DNA of 57,829 nt from an uncultured Ruminococcus sp. (GCA_900550695.1 URTF01000002.1:1-57829); one strand, 5' to 3'; shown: positions 1-8,785, counted from the stretch's first letter. The notes: generated from the sequence alone by a model not told the origin. Program-made: numbers and translations.

Positions 1-60
1 TTGAAAAGGTGGACGAAACTTTTGCTTGGCTTCGCTGTACCGGACAAATCTTAGCTCTGC
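1..60 (-). repeat. Possible edge fragment of a dispersed repeat or truncated ORF
   Basis: Read on the minus strand from position 50 downward, one frame is open to the window edge and gives DLSGTAKPSKSFVHLF. It has no start codon in view and lies beyond the heptad repeat that follows the DUF1385 gene. From memory, similar LSGTAK-type peptides recur as dispersed repeats in Ruminococcus genomes, but I cannot confirm that here. It could equally be non-coding sequence that happens to be open. Confidence 0.2.
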
Positions 61-61
61 A

Positions 62-96
62 AATAATTACGCATTACGAATTACGAATTACGCATT
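62..96 (-). repeat. Heptad repeat H1 (AATKCGK units) after the DUF1385 stop
   Basis: Read on the minus strand, this is a run of 7-bp units (AATGCGT, AATTCGT, AATTCGT, AATGCGT) ending AATTATTT. It begins 8 nt after the stop codon of the gene at 105-1058, in the same sense as that gene. Seven related copies occur elsewhere in the window. Confidence 0.8.
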
Positions 97-104
97 GTTC
101 CCGC

Positions 105-1058
105 TTACCACTTATCTTCCTCGTCCTCTTTCGGCAGGCAGGGTGTGAGCGCCGCTATAGCTACCTCTATCTGCTTATCGTTCGGTTCTTTTGTTGTGAT
201 ATGCTGCAGCCAAAGTCCCGGTGCGGAGATTATTTTTGTGAAAATATTGTCATATCTTCCCGCAAGCTTTATAAGCTCGTATGCTATCGATGCTTCGGGG
301 ATAAGCAGTACAAGCTGCATCAGCAGTCTTATACCGATGTTTTTCCACGGCAGGAACATTCCGACGATTATGCTTATAAGAATTACTATCATTATGAAGC
401 TCGTTCCGCAGCGTGGGTGGAAACGGCACATCGGGCGGATATTTTCCACCGTAAGCTCTTTCTGTGCTTCGTAGCAGGCGATGGTTTTATGCTCTGCACC
501 GTGGTACATAAATGTCGTATGCATTGAGTCCGTGAGCGAGATAACATAGAAATATCCGATAAGCAGCGCAAGCTTTATGATTCCCTCTGCAACTGTTCTT
601 CCCCAGTCGGGAACGCCTGCACTCAGCAGAAGCTTTGATATAAGCATCGGCAGGAATTTGAACAGCAGTACACAAAGCACCATTGCAAGCACTATCGAGA
701 TTATCATTATAACGTTGACAAGCTTATCGCCGAATTTTTCTTCGAGCCATTTCTCAAACTTTGAGGGTTCTTCCTCCTCATCGCCTTCGGTCATCTGCTT
801 TTCGGCGGACTTCATTGTACAGCGTATGCCCTCCGCCATGGTTTCGGCGAAGTTGAAGCAGCCTCGGATAAAGGGTGCTTTCTTATACCAAGGTGCTTTC
901 TTGCCGTTTTTTATCTCCCATGTTTCAACGTCTATCGAGCCGTCGGGGAGTCTGCAAGCCATTGCCGCAATGCCGATGCCTCTCATCATAATGCCCTCGA
1001 TAAGAGCCTGACCGCCTATCTTGGACTTGAATTTTTCTTCCTTATTCTGTTTACTCAT
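105..1058 (-). CDS. DUF1385 (YqhQ-like) membrane protein
   Basis: A 317-residue protein. The N-terminal IGGQALIEGIMMRG segment is the hallmark of the DUF1385/YqhQ family, whose biochemical role is not established. The N-terminal half (about 1-110) is soluble and charged. Hydrophobic segments follow near residues 115-145, 155-175, 215-240 and 245-265, and a conserved-looking AEHKTIACYE motif lies between them. In many Firmicutes this gene precedes prmC and prfA, which would lie beyond the left edge here. It starts 31 nt after the histidine-kinase gene and probably ends that operon. The stop is followed at once by heptad repeat H1. Family assignment is confident; function is not. Confidence 0.88.
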   Translation of the reverse strand: MSKQNKEEKFKSKIGGQALIEGIMMRGIGIAAMACRLPDGSIDVETWEIKNGKKAPWYKKAPFIRGCFNFAETMAEGIRCTMKSAEKQMTEGDEEEEPSKFEKWLEEKFGDKLVNVIMIISIVLAMVLCVLLFKFLPMLISKLLLSAGVPDWGRTVAEGIIKLALLIGYFYVISLTDSMHTTFMYHGAEHKTIACYEAQKELTVENIRPMCRFHPRCGTSFIMIVILISIIVGMFLPWKNIGIRLLMQLVLLIPEASIAYELIKLAGRYDNIFTKIISAPGLWLQHITTKEPNDKQIEVAIAALTPCLPKEDEEDKW

Positions 1059-1089
1059 TTTAATGTTTTTCCTTTCGGGGGTAATGCGT

Positions 1090-2511
1090 TTAATTGGCTT
1101 TTATCGGGAGGATTATGCGGACTGTCGTACCCTGCCCCTCCTCGCTCAGAATGTCGAGCCTACCGCCGTGCATGGTGACTATTTCGTCAGCAACGGCAAG
1201 ACCGATGCCCGAACCTCGTCGTGTGTAGTTCGCCTTGTAAAATTTCGTCTTGACCTTCGCAAGGTCTTCCCTGCTTATTCCGCAGCCCGTGTCGGAAACG
1301 TCCACAACTATGTGCGTGTTGTCCGCCATTCCTGCCTGAACGGAAACCAGTCCGCCCTTGTCGGAATATTTTATCGCATTGTCGATGATGTTTATGAAAA
1401 CCTGACGGATACGATTCTTGTCGCCGACGATGAACGGGAGCATATCGGGTTCGTCATATTTCAGCGTAATGCCTGCTTTCTTTGCACTTTCACCGTAGAT
1501 AAGCACCGCATCTCCAAGCTCCGCAAGAACGTCCATTGTTTCCTTTTGAAGCGAAAACTTGCCGTTCTGCATACGGGAAAAGTCAAGCAGCTCCTCGACC
1601 ATTCGTGTAAGCCGCTCCGTTTCAAGGTCGATGACCCTCATTCCCTTTGAAACTGCCGCACTGTCCTCGGGCATACTTGCTATCGTTTCCGACCAGCCCT
1701 TTATAGCCGTGAGCGGAGTGCGGAGTTCGTGCGAAACGCTCGAAATGAACTCGTTTTTCAGCTTTTCGGAGTTTGCAAGCTCCTTTGCCATATGGTTTAT
1801 CGTGTCGCAGAGTTCGCCTATCTCATCATCGTTTTTCTTGCGGATACGCACGGAAAAATCGCCCTTTGCGTATCGCCTTGCGGTTGCGCTTATCTGCCGC
1901 ACGGGGATAACGATCGACTTCACGAAGTACATTCCCGAAAAAAACGTCATTATCAGCACCGCCGCACATATCGCCGCAACAATTAGGAACATAACAAAAA
2001 GCTGTCTGTCGATCTTTTTCATCGACGATGCCACCCTTACCGCAGCATAGCCTGCGTCATTGTCGGGGAGAAGTATGCTCAAGGCCATTATCTTTTCGCC
2101 GCCGTCCGTTCTTCCGACAAAATAACCCGTTTCACCCGTTGAAACAGCGTCGCTGTAGTCGGTCATGGGGTCTTCGACCGTTGGTATAAAACCGGAAGAT
2201 GTAAGGGCAACGCTGCCGTTCCTGCCGATTATCATAAGCTCCGTGCGGTTTCTGTCCGCCCAGTTTTCTACGACCGAACGGGTTTCCGCCGTAAAGCTTG
2301 TTGAAGGATCGTTGTAGGAATTCCGGAGAATGCTCGACACTGTATTCATCCGAGCGGAAAGATACTGCCGTGCGGAATTATAGTAAAAGCTGTGCAGGAA
2401 TATCGTACTCGCAAGCGTTACCATAAGCAGAACGACAGCGATTATACCGATATTGTTGAATATCCAGCGGCGGGTTATGTTGTTCCGCCTTGATATTTTT
2501 TTGCTTCCCAA
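1090..2511 (-). CDS. Sensor histidine kinase (HAMP, HisKA, HATPase)
   Basis: A 473-residue membrane sensor kinase, partner of the response regulator 17 bp upstream. Transmembrane segments lie near residues 18-42 and 170-195 and flank an extracytoplasmic sensor domain. A HAMP linker follows (about 195-250), then the dimerisation and phosphoacceptor motif SHELRTPL with His261, and a C-terminal ATPase domain with N and G boxes (DNAIKYSDKG, GSGIGLAV). The start is TTG at 2511, because GGAGG lies 8 nt upstream and no ATG fits. The layout matches the PhoR/ResE/WalK class. The signal is unknown; the upstream lipoprotein and membrane protein in the same run of genes are candidates for input or output. 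Confidence 0.93.
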   Translation of the reverse strand: MGSKKISRRNNITRRWIFNNIGIIAVVLLMVTLASTIFLHSFYYNSARQYLSARMNTVSSILRNSYNDPSTSFTAETRSVVENWADRNRTELMIIGRNGSVALTSSGFIPTVEDPMTDYSDAVSTGETGYFVGRTDGGEKIMALSILLPDNDAGYAAVRVASSMKKIDRQLFVMFLIVAAICAAVLIMTFFSGMYFVKSIVIPVRQISATARRYAKGDFSVRIRKKNDDEIGELCDTINHMAKELANSEKLKNEFISSVSHELRTPLTAIKGWSETIASMPEDSAAVSKGMRVIDLETERLTRMVEELLDFSRMQNGKFSLQKETMDVLAELGDAVLIYGESAKKAGITLKYDEPDMLPFIVGDKNRIRQVFINIIDNAIKYSDKGGLVSVQAGMADNTHIVVDVSDTGCGISREDLAKVKTKFYKANYTRRGSGIGLAVADEIVTMHGGRLDILSEEGQGTTVRIILPIKAN

Positions 2512-2528
2512 AGCGTTTTTCCTCCGAA

Positions 2529-3254
2529 TTATCTTTCAGCGTTTCCTTTCTGATCTCCGGCTGTCCATTTGTAGCCGAACCCCCAGATAGTGGATATGTA
2601 CCTCGGGTTGGACGGCTCGTCCTCGATCTTCATTCGTATTCTTCTGATATTAACGTCAACGATCTTGTCATCTCCGAAGTAATTCTCGCCCCATATATGG
2701 GTGAGGATACTTGAACGGTCGAGCGCAGTTTTCTGATTGTTGAGGAAGTATTCGAGTATCTGATATTCGACCTGCGTAAGCTCTATCGGAACTCCGTTCT
2801 TGGAAACGGTCCTGCTCTTCAGGTCAAGCTCGAACGGACCCGAAACAATAGTCGGAGAGTCCTCTTCTTCACGTGCAACGGACATACTTACACGGCGGTA
2901 GATAGCATCTATCCTTGCCGTAAGCTCGGACGGGGAGAACGGTTTTGTCATATAGTCGTCCGCACCGAGCATAAGGCCGCTCACCTTGTCCATTTCCTGC
3001 GTCTTTGCGGAAAGCATTATAATGCCGAGGGTGCTGCTCTTTTTGCGCAGAGCCTTGCAGACCTGAAAGCCGTCGATCCCCGGCATCATTATATCGAGAA
3101 GTGCGATATCGAAGTTTCCTTTTTCCTCATCAAAAACACGAAGAGCCTCCTCGCCGCAGTTTACATCAACAACGTCATATCCTGCACGGTTGAGATTAAT
3201 AACGACAAAGTCACGGATAACATCTTCATCTTCGCATACGAGAATTCGTTTCAT
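2529..3254 (-). CDS. OmpR/PhoB-family response regulator
   Basis: A 241-residue DNA-binding response regulator. The receiver domain (about 1-120) has the acidic pair in CEDED, phosphoacceptor Asp54 in LLDIMMPG, and the conserved Lys in YMTKPFSP. The C-terminal winged-helix domain (about 135-232) carries ILTHIWGENY and VDVNIRRIRMKIE. The gene overlaps nothing and has GGAGG before its ATG. The kinase starts 17 bp downstream. The nearest known relatives by layout are YycF/WalR and PhoP, but which of these cannot be decided by eye. It probably binds direct repeats upstream of envelope-related genes. Confidence 0.94.
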   Translation of the reverse strand: MKRILVCEDEDVIRDFVVINLNRAGYDVVDVNCGEEALRVFDEEKGNFDIALLDIMMPGIDGFQVCKALRKKSSTLGIIMLSAKTQEMDKVSGLMLGADDYMTKPFSPSELTARIDAIYRRVSMSVAREEEDSPTIVSGPFELDLKSRTVSKNGVPIELTQVEYQILEYFLNNQKTALDRSSILTHIWGENYFGDDKIVDVNIRRIRMKIEDEPSNPRYISTIWGFGYKWTAGDQKGNAER

Positions 3255-3283
3255 AGCATTTTCCTCCTTATAAGCTCATTGCG

Positions 3284-4582
3284 TCAAGTCATAATATAGA
3301 AATTGTTTGCGACCTCCGCCGCCGTCGGGATCAGCTGCTCGTCCGATGTATCGGGCAGCTTGCAGAAATAATGTATATTATCCCTGCTTTTGAGCCATGT
3401 ATAGCCGTTTTGTATCTTATCATCGTGATAATCGGAAGTAACTGCGGATATCCGCAGCAATTCGACAGTTGAATTGAGCAGATCGGCGAAATACTTATAA
3501 AAAACGATATCACCGTTGTGTTCATCCCTCTTCACCGTCACGAGTCCGTCCCAGCGTCCCGGAAAGACGAAGCAGAACCCTTTTTCAACGTCATAATAGC
3601 TTGAATACTTTTTGTTTATCGTAAAATTCGAGTAAACATTCCAGTTGGTCGATAAAAAAGCATCACGCTCATCCTGACTGTATCCCGGAAAGTAGGACTG
3701 CGACGGTATCTCAACGATCCCGTCGAGATCGATATCGGCAGAGTAATAGCCCTTGCTGCGCATCGTGTCGCTTATCATCTGGCGTTCGTCGAGATAGAGC
3801 GGGTTGCGGAGCGTGTCTGCGGCGATATAGATTATCTCGGTCAAAAGCTGACCGCCCGAAAGCTCGTCAATGAACACTGCAGGCGTGTTTTCCCCGACAT
3901 TTCCGAGAGCGACTCCGACAAAGTCCGTAGCCTTGTCATTGAGCGCAACAGTATCTTTCTTCACCACCTGCGTTCCCGTATCGGTTATAACGGAAAAATC
4001 AGCCTTTCTTCCGATATTTTCATTATTGGAATGGATAATGCAAAGTCCGTCCTGTCCATCGCCGTTAAGGTCGAATGTGAAGAACGAAGAATAGCTGTCC
4101 GTGTATGTTTCGCTGACCTTTCCTCCGCTGTAGCTGTAGACCTTAAGGATATTGTCACCGCCCGAAACGCTGTAGCCGACAATGATACTCGTTCGTTCCG
4201 CCGAACCGATAGAGCCGACCTGCATACGGTCAATGCCCGTTCCGCTGCCCTCAAGGTCACATACCGACTGCCATCCGCCCTCATCGTCCTTATCAAGAAT
4301 ATTTATCCTTATCTGATCGTGAACGCTGTAAAAAACGACAGCCTCATCATCGCCGTTCCCGTCGATATCCTTTATGACAAAAGCCGAGCGGTAAGCACCC
4401 GATCTGGGGTACTGAAGTGTTATATTGCCGCTGATGCTTTTGCGGAGTGCATCATATATATCCTCCTGCTCCTCATAAATAACGGGCGGGGAAAGAAGAT
4501 TTTCCGCCGAACCGCCGAGCGTACAGCCCGAAAGCATGACCGAAGCGGCGGTCATCAGCATTATTATACTGTTTTTATTCAT
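3284..4582 (-). CDS. Lipoprotein with calcium-loop (FG-GAP/EF-hand-like) repeats
   Basis: A 432-residue secreted lipoprotein of unknown function. I start it at ATG 4582 rather than further upstream, because the protein then begins with a proper type II signal peptide (hydrophobic core, lipobox LSGC, Cys20) and AAAGGAA lies about 11 nt upstream. Several Asp-rich loops (DIDGNGDDEA, DLNGDGQDG, DIDLDGI) resemble the calcium-binding turns of VCBS/FG-GAP or EF-hand-like repeats, which suggests a beta-propeller-like extracytoplasmic domain. It sits 29 bp before the response-regulator gene, so it may be an accessory sensor or a target of that system. Another lipoprotein with a similar loop is encoded at 43676-44710. 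Confidence 0.8.
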   Translation of the reverse strand: MNKNSIIMLMTAASVMLSGCTLGGSAENLLSPPVIYEEQEDIYDALRKSISGNITLQYPRSGAYRSAFVIKDIDGNGDDEAVVFYSVHDQIRINILDKDDEGGWQSVCDLEGSGTGIDRMQVGSIGSAERTSIIVGYSVSGGDNILKVYSYSGGKVSETYTDSYSSFFTFDLNGDGQDGLCIIHSNNENIGRKADFSVITDTGTQVVKKDTVALNDKATDFVGVALGNVGENTPAVFIDELSGGQLLTEIIYIAADTLRNPLYLDERQMISDTMRSKGYYSADIDLDGIVEIPSQSYFPGYSQDERDAFLSTNWNVYSNFTINKKYSSYYDVEKGFCFVFPGRWDGLVTVKRDEHNGDIVFYKYFADLLNSTVELLRISAVTSDYHDDKIQNGYTWLKSRDNIHYFCKLPDTSDEQLIPTAAEVANNFYIMT

Positions 4583-4667
4583 CAAGGCGGCATTTCCTTT
4601 CGCAAAAATGAAAAACGGGGCGTTCAAAGCGGTTCTTCACCGCTAAAAACACCCCATAAAGATCTTA

Positions 4668-5687
4668 TCAGTCGTCAATGGTCTCCATCTTGGAATTACC
4701 ATCGGTCTGAAGTCCTGTCCAGCGGCGTTTGCCCGTAAGATTGAGCTTGGGCATTACTCTGTAAACGTAGGTGCTCCAGAATACAGCAACTATAGTGGCT
4801 GTTACAAAGATTATTCCGACATCTGTCGTATCCGGAATAAGCATACCCTCTCTAACCGTGTAGTCGGTAAGGAAGATCATTGCATATCTCGGAAGAGTTG
4901 ATACCGCTGCAGTGATCGATGCCGCATAGCCTAAAAGTATCATATAATATCTCGTTCTCTTCTTTTCGTATCCGCAGAAAAATCTTACAACATTGAGGAA
5001 GAAAAGCGCCGAGAACACATTCGTCATAAGGATATAGCATTTTTCGGAGTAAGGTCCGATCACCTGATATGTCGTGATAAGCTCAAATGTCTTTATAAGC
5101 TTCCAGACAGGGAAAAGTGTGAGGAATGCGCACTGACCCTTTGTTATGCCATCGCCCTTGAAAATGCTCACGCCCGTCGAGATGAACGTAAAGCAGAGAA
5201 CTATCATGAACGCATAGTCTACCCACTGCATTGCCGTGATGTTTGCAAATGCGCCGATAGGTTCGTCCTCGGTGGACATACTCTTGTTAAGGCTTATCTG
5301 TGCCGCAAGCGGTGCGATCGTTTCATATATAAGGAGACCTGCCATAACGAACATTGATGCCGCAGCCTTCGGGGAGATCTTTTTGTTAAGACGCTCCGCC
5401 CTTAAGCGCATCGGGTTGATAAGGATACAGGATTTTATCACCTTATCCCTTGATTCGCCGAAGATCATTACGGCGAGAAGGAGTGCAAAACCCACAAGAA
5501 TGACCGCAAGTGTCAGATTGAATCCCGGATCGATGTATGTGCCTTTCTGAAAATTCATATTGTCCTTGAGCTGAAATGTTCTGCATATCACCGCAAGCAC
5601 AAGAGTGACCGCATAGATCACCATAGAGAATTTCTTGTCAAGGAAGACTTTTTTCTTTTTATACGGAGTAACCTGTTTTTCGCTCAT
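4668..5687 (-). CDS. Multispanning membrane protein, unknown function
   Basis: A 339-residue integral membrane protein that I do not recognise. A Lys-rich cytoplasmic start (YKKKKVFLDKK) precedes about seven hydrophobic spans, near residues 20-40, 55-75, 108-132, 152-172, 187-205, 215-240, 245-270 and 285-310. Conserved catalytic motifs are not visible. ATG has GGAG 8 nt upstream. It lies between citrate synthase (56 bp upstream) and the lipoprotein and two-component genes, all on the same strand with short gaps, so it probably belongs to that signalling unit. It could be a small-molecule sensor or a transporter-like component. Confidence 0.7.
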   Translation of the reverse strand: MSEKQVTPYKKKKVFLDKKFSMVIYAVTLVLAVICRTFQLKDNMNFQKGTYIDPGFNLTLAVILVGFALLLAVMIFGESRDKVIKSCILINPMRLRAERLNKKISPKAAASMFVMAGLLIYETIAPLAAQISLNKSMSTEDEPIGAFANITAMQWVDYAFMIVLCFTFISTGVSIFKGDGITKGQCAFLTLFPVWKLIKTFELITTYQVIGPYSEKCYILMTNVFSALFFLNVVRFFCGYEKKRTRYYMILLGYAASITAAVSTLPRYAMIFLTDYTVREGMLIPDTTDVGIIFVTATIVAVFWSTYVYRVMPKLNLTGKRRWTGLQTDGNSKMETIDD

Positions 5688-5714
5688 GTCAACTTCTCCT
5701 TTTTTGTTAAATAA

Positions 5715-5732
5715 ATATTCGCCCTCGAATAT
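5715..5732 (-). terminator. Weak hairpin between citrate synthase and the membrane protein
   Basis: ATATTCG and CGAATAT form a perfect 7-bp stem with a 4-nt loop just after the citrate synthase stop. The following bases are T/A rich (TTATTTAAC) but hold no clean T-run. It may attenuate rather than end transcription. Confidence 0.35.
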
Positions 5733-5742
5733 ATGTATTCTC

Positions 5743-7107
5743 TTATCTGTTTTCGATAGTCGTATAGGATCTTCTCTTTGCGATAGGCTTGTAAGCAGGA
5801 CGGATTATCCTGTTGCCCGTTGTAAGCTCTTCAATTCTGTGTGCAGCCCAGCCTGCGATCCTTGCAACGGCGAACATCGGCGTGTTGAGTTCAACCGGGA
5901 TCTTGAGCATACGGTAAACGAGTCCCGAATAAAGGTCAACGTTTGCGCACATTGCCTTGTTATTGCCCTTTATCTCGGCAAAAACCTCGGGCGTAAGGCG
6001 CTCAACAGCGTCAAGGAGTATAAATTCCTTTTCATATTCAGTTCCCTTTGCAAGCTTCATTGCGTTCTCTTTGAGAATAACGGCTCTCGGATCGGAAATG
6101 GTGTAAACAGCGTGACCCATACCATATATAAGTCCCGTTCCGTCACCTGCTTCCTTGCGGATTATCCTTGCAAGGTAATCCTTGACCTCGCCGTCATTGT
6201 CCCAGTGTTCAATATTCGACTTAAAGTCCTCAAGCTGTGCTATGACCTTTGTATTTGCGCCGCCGTGACGGTGACCCTTTAACGAGCCGATAGCGCCCGA
6301 ATAAGCAGCATATGCATCTGTACCCGAGGACGTGAGCGTTCTGCAGGTAAAGGTCGAGTTGTTTCCGCCGCCGTGCTCTGCATGGATAATGAGCATAAGG
6401 TCGAGCAGCTTTGCCTCCTCTTCGGAATAAACACGGTCGGAACGGAGCGTTGAAAGAATGCTCTGCGCCGTACATTCCTCAGGATTGAGCGGGTGCATAT
6501 AAAGGCTCTCGTGATCGAAAACACGGCGCTTTATCTGATAAGCATCGACCATTGCGGACGGGAGCTTTGCGATAACGGATATCGCACGGTTGAGTTCAGC
6601 AGCAAGCGACTGATCCTCGGGGTCAACGTCATAGGAATAGAACGCAAGTGCGCATCGTGCCATCTTGTTCATTATATTCTTTGACGGAGCTTTAAATATC
6701 ATATCCTCGGAAAATCCCGGAGGAAGCTCTCTGTATTCGGACAGAAGCGCATTGAAGCTGTCAAGCTGAACCTGCGTAGGAAGATCGCCGAAGAGGAGCA
6801 GATAGACCGTTTCCTCAAAGCCGAAGCGGTTTTCCTTCTGTATGCCTGCGACTATATCGTTGATGCTGTAGCCTCTGTAGATAAGCTCACCCTCGGCAGG
6901 GACTTTTTCGCCCTCGGAAACAACGTAGCCGTGAACATTGCAAATATTTGTGATGCCTGCAACAACGCCCGTCCCGTCGCTGTTTCGCAGACCTCTTTTC
7001 ACCTGATATTTTTCATATAATTCAGGCGGGATATTGTTATGTTTAAGAAATTCGCCGCATAAACTTGTTATAGCAGCGCTGCCGTTTTGATTTTCTTTTC
7101 CAATCAT
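5743..7107 (-). CDS. Citrate synthase
   Basis: A 454-residue citrate synthase, condensing oxaloacetate and acetyl-CoA to citrate in the cytoplasm. The two active-site histidine regions (KGHRHGGAN, GMGHAVYTISDPRA) and the catalytic Asp region (NVDLYSGLVY) are present in order, and the length fits the family. It probably feeds 2-oxoglutarate and glutamate synthesis through a partial TCA branch; aconitase and isocitrate dehydrogenase are not in the window. It has its own strong promoter at 7278-7306 and an untranslated leader of about 160 nt. Whether it is a Si- or Re-type or a methylcitrate enzyme cannot be decided by eye; the sequence favours ordinary citrate synthase (gltA/citZ). Confidence 0.95.
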   Translation of the reverse strand: MIGKENQNGSAAITSLCGEFLKHNNIPPELYEKYQVKRGLRNSDGTGVVAGITNICNVHGYVVSEGEKVPAEGELIYRGYSINDIVAGIQKENRFGFEETVYLLLFGDLPTQVQLDSFNALLSEYRELPPGFSEDMIFKAPSKNIMNKMARCALAFYSYDVDPEDQSLAAELNRAISVIAKLPSAMVDAYQIKRRVFDHESLYMHPLNPEECTAQSILSTLRSDRVYSEEEAKLLDLMLIIHAEHGGGNNSTFTCRTLTSSGTDAYAAYSGAIGSLKGHRHGGANTKVIAQLEDFKSNIEHWDNDGEVKDYLARIIRKEAGDGTGLIYGMGHAVYTISDPRAVILKENAMKLAKGTEYEKEFILLDAVERLTPEVFAEIKGNNKAMCANVDLYSGLVYRMLKIPVELNTPMFAVARIAGWAAHRIEELTTGNRIIRPAYKPIAKRRSYTTIENR

Positions 7108-7277
7108 TGTGAAGTGCCCTTTTATAAAGAGCCTCCCCCTTTCCTCAGATGCTTTTATATCGGGTATCCGCCCGTTTCAAAGCATTGCGCACATACTTCG
7201 GGTGTCGTCTTTGCTTTGAAAAGTGCATCATTGCACAAAACTATAGGCGCACACTCTGATAAAATATGTACTCTTTT

Positions 7278-7306
7278 ATTTTACAATAGCTTTTAACACT
7301 TGTCAA
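7278..7306 (-). promoter_or_regulatory. Sigma-A-type promoter for citrate synthase
   Basis: On the minus strand TTGACA (7301-7306) and TAAAAT (7278-7283) are separated by exactly 17 bp. Transcription would start near 7271, leaving a leader of about 160 nt before the ATG at 7107. The rest of the 308-bp gap to spoIID has no gene. Confidence 0.8.
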
Positions 7307-7415
7307 GCTGTTTTTTAAAAAACGGGTCACGAAAAAAAGCTGCTTTGTCTGTTCTTTTTGTCATATTTGCAACAATTTAAAGCATTACCGCTTTATCAAG
7401 AAAGGAAATGTTATA

Positions 7416-8426
7416 ATGAAGGATCTGTTCAAAATCGTTCTCATCTTCGCCGCATTTGTGTTCGTTATACCGCTTGTCGGCTTTATCGGACGGGGAAAAA
7501 GCGCCGCTCCGCCCGTGCAGACCTCCACCGAAGAAACGCAGACAAGCATATCCGCACCCGAAACTGCTGAAAGCACCGATACCGCCGAGATTTTCACCGT
7601 TTTGGATATAACAAGCGGAAAAGTTATGGAAATGCCGATGAAAGACTACCTCATCGGCGCAGTTATGGCGGAAATGCCTGCCGCATACGAAACCGAGGCA
7701 CTCAAAGCGCAGGCAGTAGCAGCATATACATACGCCCTGCGCCGTGAAAAGCTCGAAAGTGAGAACCCTACGCCCGAGCTGATGGGTGCAGTCATCTCCA
7801 ACGACAGCACGAAATTCCAAGCCTTTTTCACTCCAGAGCAGGGCAAGGCTTTTTACGGCACTGCCTATGACGAGTACCACCGGAAGATAGAAGCCGCCGT
7901 TGATGCCGTCTACCCCGAAGCACTTTTTTACGATGATGAGCCTATCGCAGCAGCGTTCCACTCTATCTCCTGCGGCAAGACCGAGGATTCCGCCGAGGTG
8001 TGGGAAGCGTCTTTCCCCTACCTTATTTCCGCAGACAGCGAATGGGACGAAGAAGCACCGACATTTTACAGTGAAAACAAATTCACCGCCGATGAGATAA
8101 AAGCCGCTTTTCCCGATTCGGACTTTGACGAAAACAGCACGATATCCGTTGACAGCCTTACGATCGGCGGCTATGCAAAGCGGGTCACTGTCGGTGACAA
8201 GACCTACAGCGGTCAGGAGGTGCGTACCGCTCTCGGACTGCGCTCGTCATCATTCACGGTTTCATACAGCACCACTGACAAGGTCTACACCTTTTCGGTA
8301 AAAGGCAGCGGTCACGGTGTGGGAATGAGCCAGTACGGCGCAAACTGCCTTGCCAAAGAGGGAAAAACTTATCGGGAGATACTGGAACACTATTACACAG
8401 GGGCTGAATTAATGCGTAATTTTTAA
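7416..8426 (+). CDS. spoIID: SpoIID-family lytic protein
   Basis: A 336-residue SpoIID/LytB-domain protein. In sporulating Firmicutes SpoIID is a lytic transglycosylase that cuts glycan strands during engulfment. An N-terminal membrane anchor (about 5-23) is followed by a Thr/Ser/Glu-rich linker. Then come MKDYLIGAVMAEMPA, which contains the catalytic Glu, EALKAQAVAAYTYALRR, SCGKTED and the hallmark GHGVGMSQYGANCLA. AAGGAAA precedes the ATG. A TCATATT box at 7361-7367, with CATTACCG 15 bp later, loosely resembles a sigma-E promoter; this is speculative. The last four codons (MRNF) and the stop lie inside heptad repeat H2. Whether it acts in sporulation or vegetative wall turnover is not shown. 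Confidence 0.92.
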   Translation: MKDLFKIVLIFAAFVFVIPLVGFIGRGKSAAPPVQTSTEETQTSISAPETAESTDTAEIFTVLDITSGKVMEMPMKDYLIGAVMAEMPAAYETEALKAQAVAAYTYALRREKLESENPTPELMGAVISNDSTKFQAFFTPEQGKAFYGTAYDEYHRKIEAAVDAVYPEALFYDDEPIAAAFHSISCGKTEDSAEVWEASFPYLISADSEWDEEAPTFYSENKFTADEIKAAFPDSDFDENSTISVDSLTIGGYAKRVTVGDKTYSGQEVRTALGLRSSSFTVSYSTTDKVYTFSVKGSGHGVGMSQYGANCLAKEGKTYREILEHYYTGAELMRNF

Positions 8427-8432
8427 ATTCGG
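8411..8432 (+). repeat. Heptad repeat H2 at the spoIID stop
   Basis: The units AATGCGT, AATTTTT and AAATTCGG overlap the spoIID stop codon, so the repeat encodes the last residues of the protein. It is in sense orientation, like the other copies. Confidence 0.7.
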
Positions 8433-8464
8433 AAGAATCAAACCGACAATCTCGCAGCTGTTTA

Positions 8465-8568
8465 ATACTAAACACCAATAAAACTATAGACAAAAAAATC
8501 TGCGCAAAATCCATATATCAGAGTTTTTGCTTGATTTTTTTGTATAGTTTTTAATTGGTGTTTAGTAT
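8465..8568 (+). repeat. MITE-like palindromic element, full copy 1 (104 bp)
   Basis: ATACTAAACACC at 8465 and GGTGTTTAGTAT at 8557-8568 bound imperfect terminal inverted repeats of about 35 bp around a short core (TGCGCAAAATCC and so on). It has no coding capacity. A second full copy lies inverted at 23689-23789, and single ends lie at 11286-11297 and 52663-52674. The ends are compatible with TA target duplication, but the palindrome makes this ambiguous. Confidence 0.85.
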
Positions 8569-8641
8569 AAATATTAATTTTTGTCTATACTTTGATTTAA
8601 AAATAGTATTATTTTCCCACGCACAGCAGGTCCTCTTTATA

Positions 8642-8700
8642 ATAAACAAAAAACCTGTTTTCAAAGAATTCGGATCCTTTGAAAACAGGTTTTTGTTTAT
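8642..8700. terminator. Bidirectional terminator between convergent genes
   Basis: A stem of about 24 bp joins ATAAACAAAAA-CCTG-TTTTCAAAG to its complement around a 10-nt loop (8667-8676), with A and T runs on both flanks. It separates spoIID (+) from the yjfB/chemoreceptor genes (-) and can serve both strands. Confidence 0.85.
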
Positions 8701-8721
8701 GAAAGATCATTATTGCGATTC

Positions 8722-8742
8722 GGGACGGAAAATCCGTTCCCT
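8722..8742. repeat. GGGACGG palindrome, copy 1
   Basis: GGGACGGA and TCCGTTCCC pair over a 3-nt loop and are followed by CTACAG. Related GGGACGGG palindromes occur at 11317-11344, 43534-43557 and 43592-43610, and a half copy near 44783. Confidence 0.5.
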
Positions 8743-8785
8743 ACAGCTGTATGAGAATTTCCGGCATACAACGATCATGCATTGA

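Noticed and set aside
9..527. Open frame of 172 codons on the plus strand
   Set aside because: It lies antisense to the DUF1385 gene, has no ribosome site and includes the heptad repeat; the DUF1385 reading is clearly coding.
8555..8785. Short plus-strand frame after spoIID
   Set aside because: It runs through the MITE end and the terminator hairpin, so it is not a gene.
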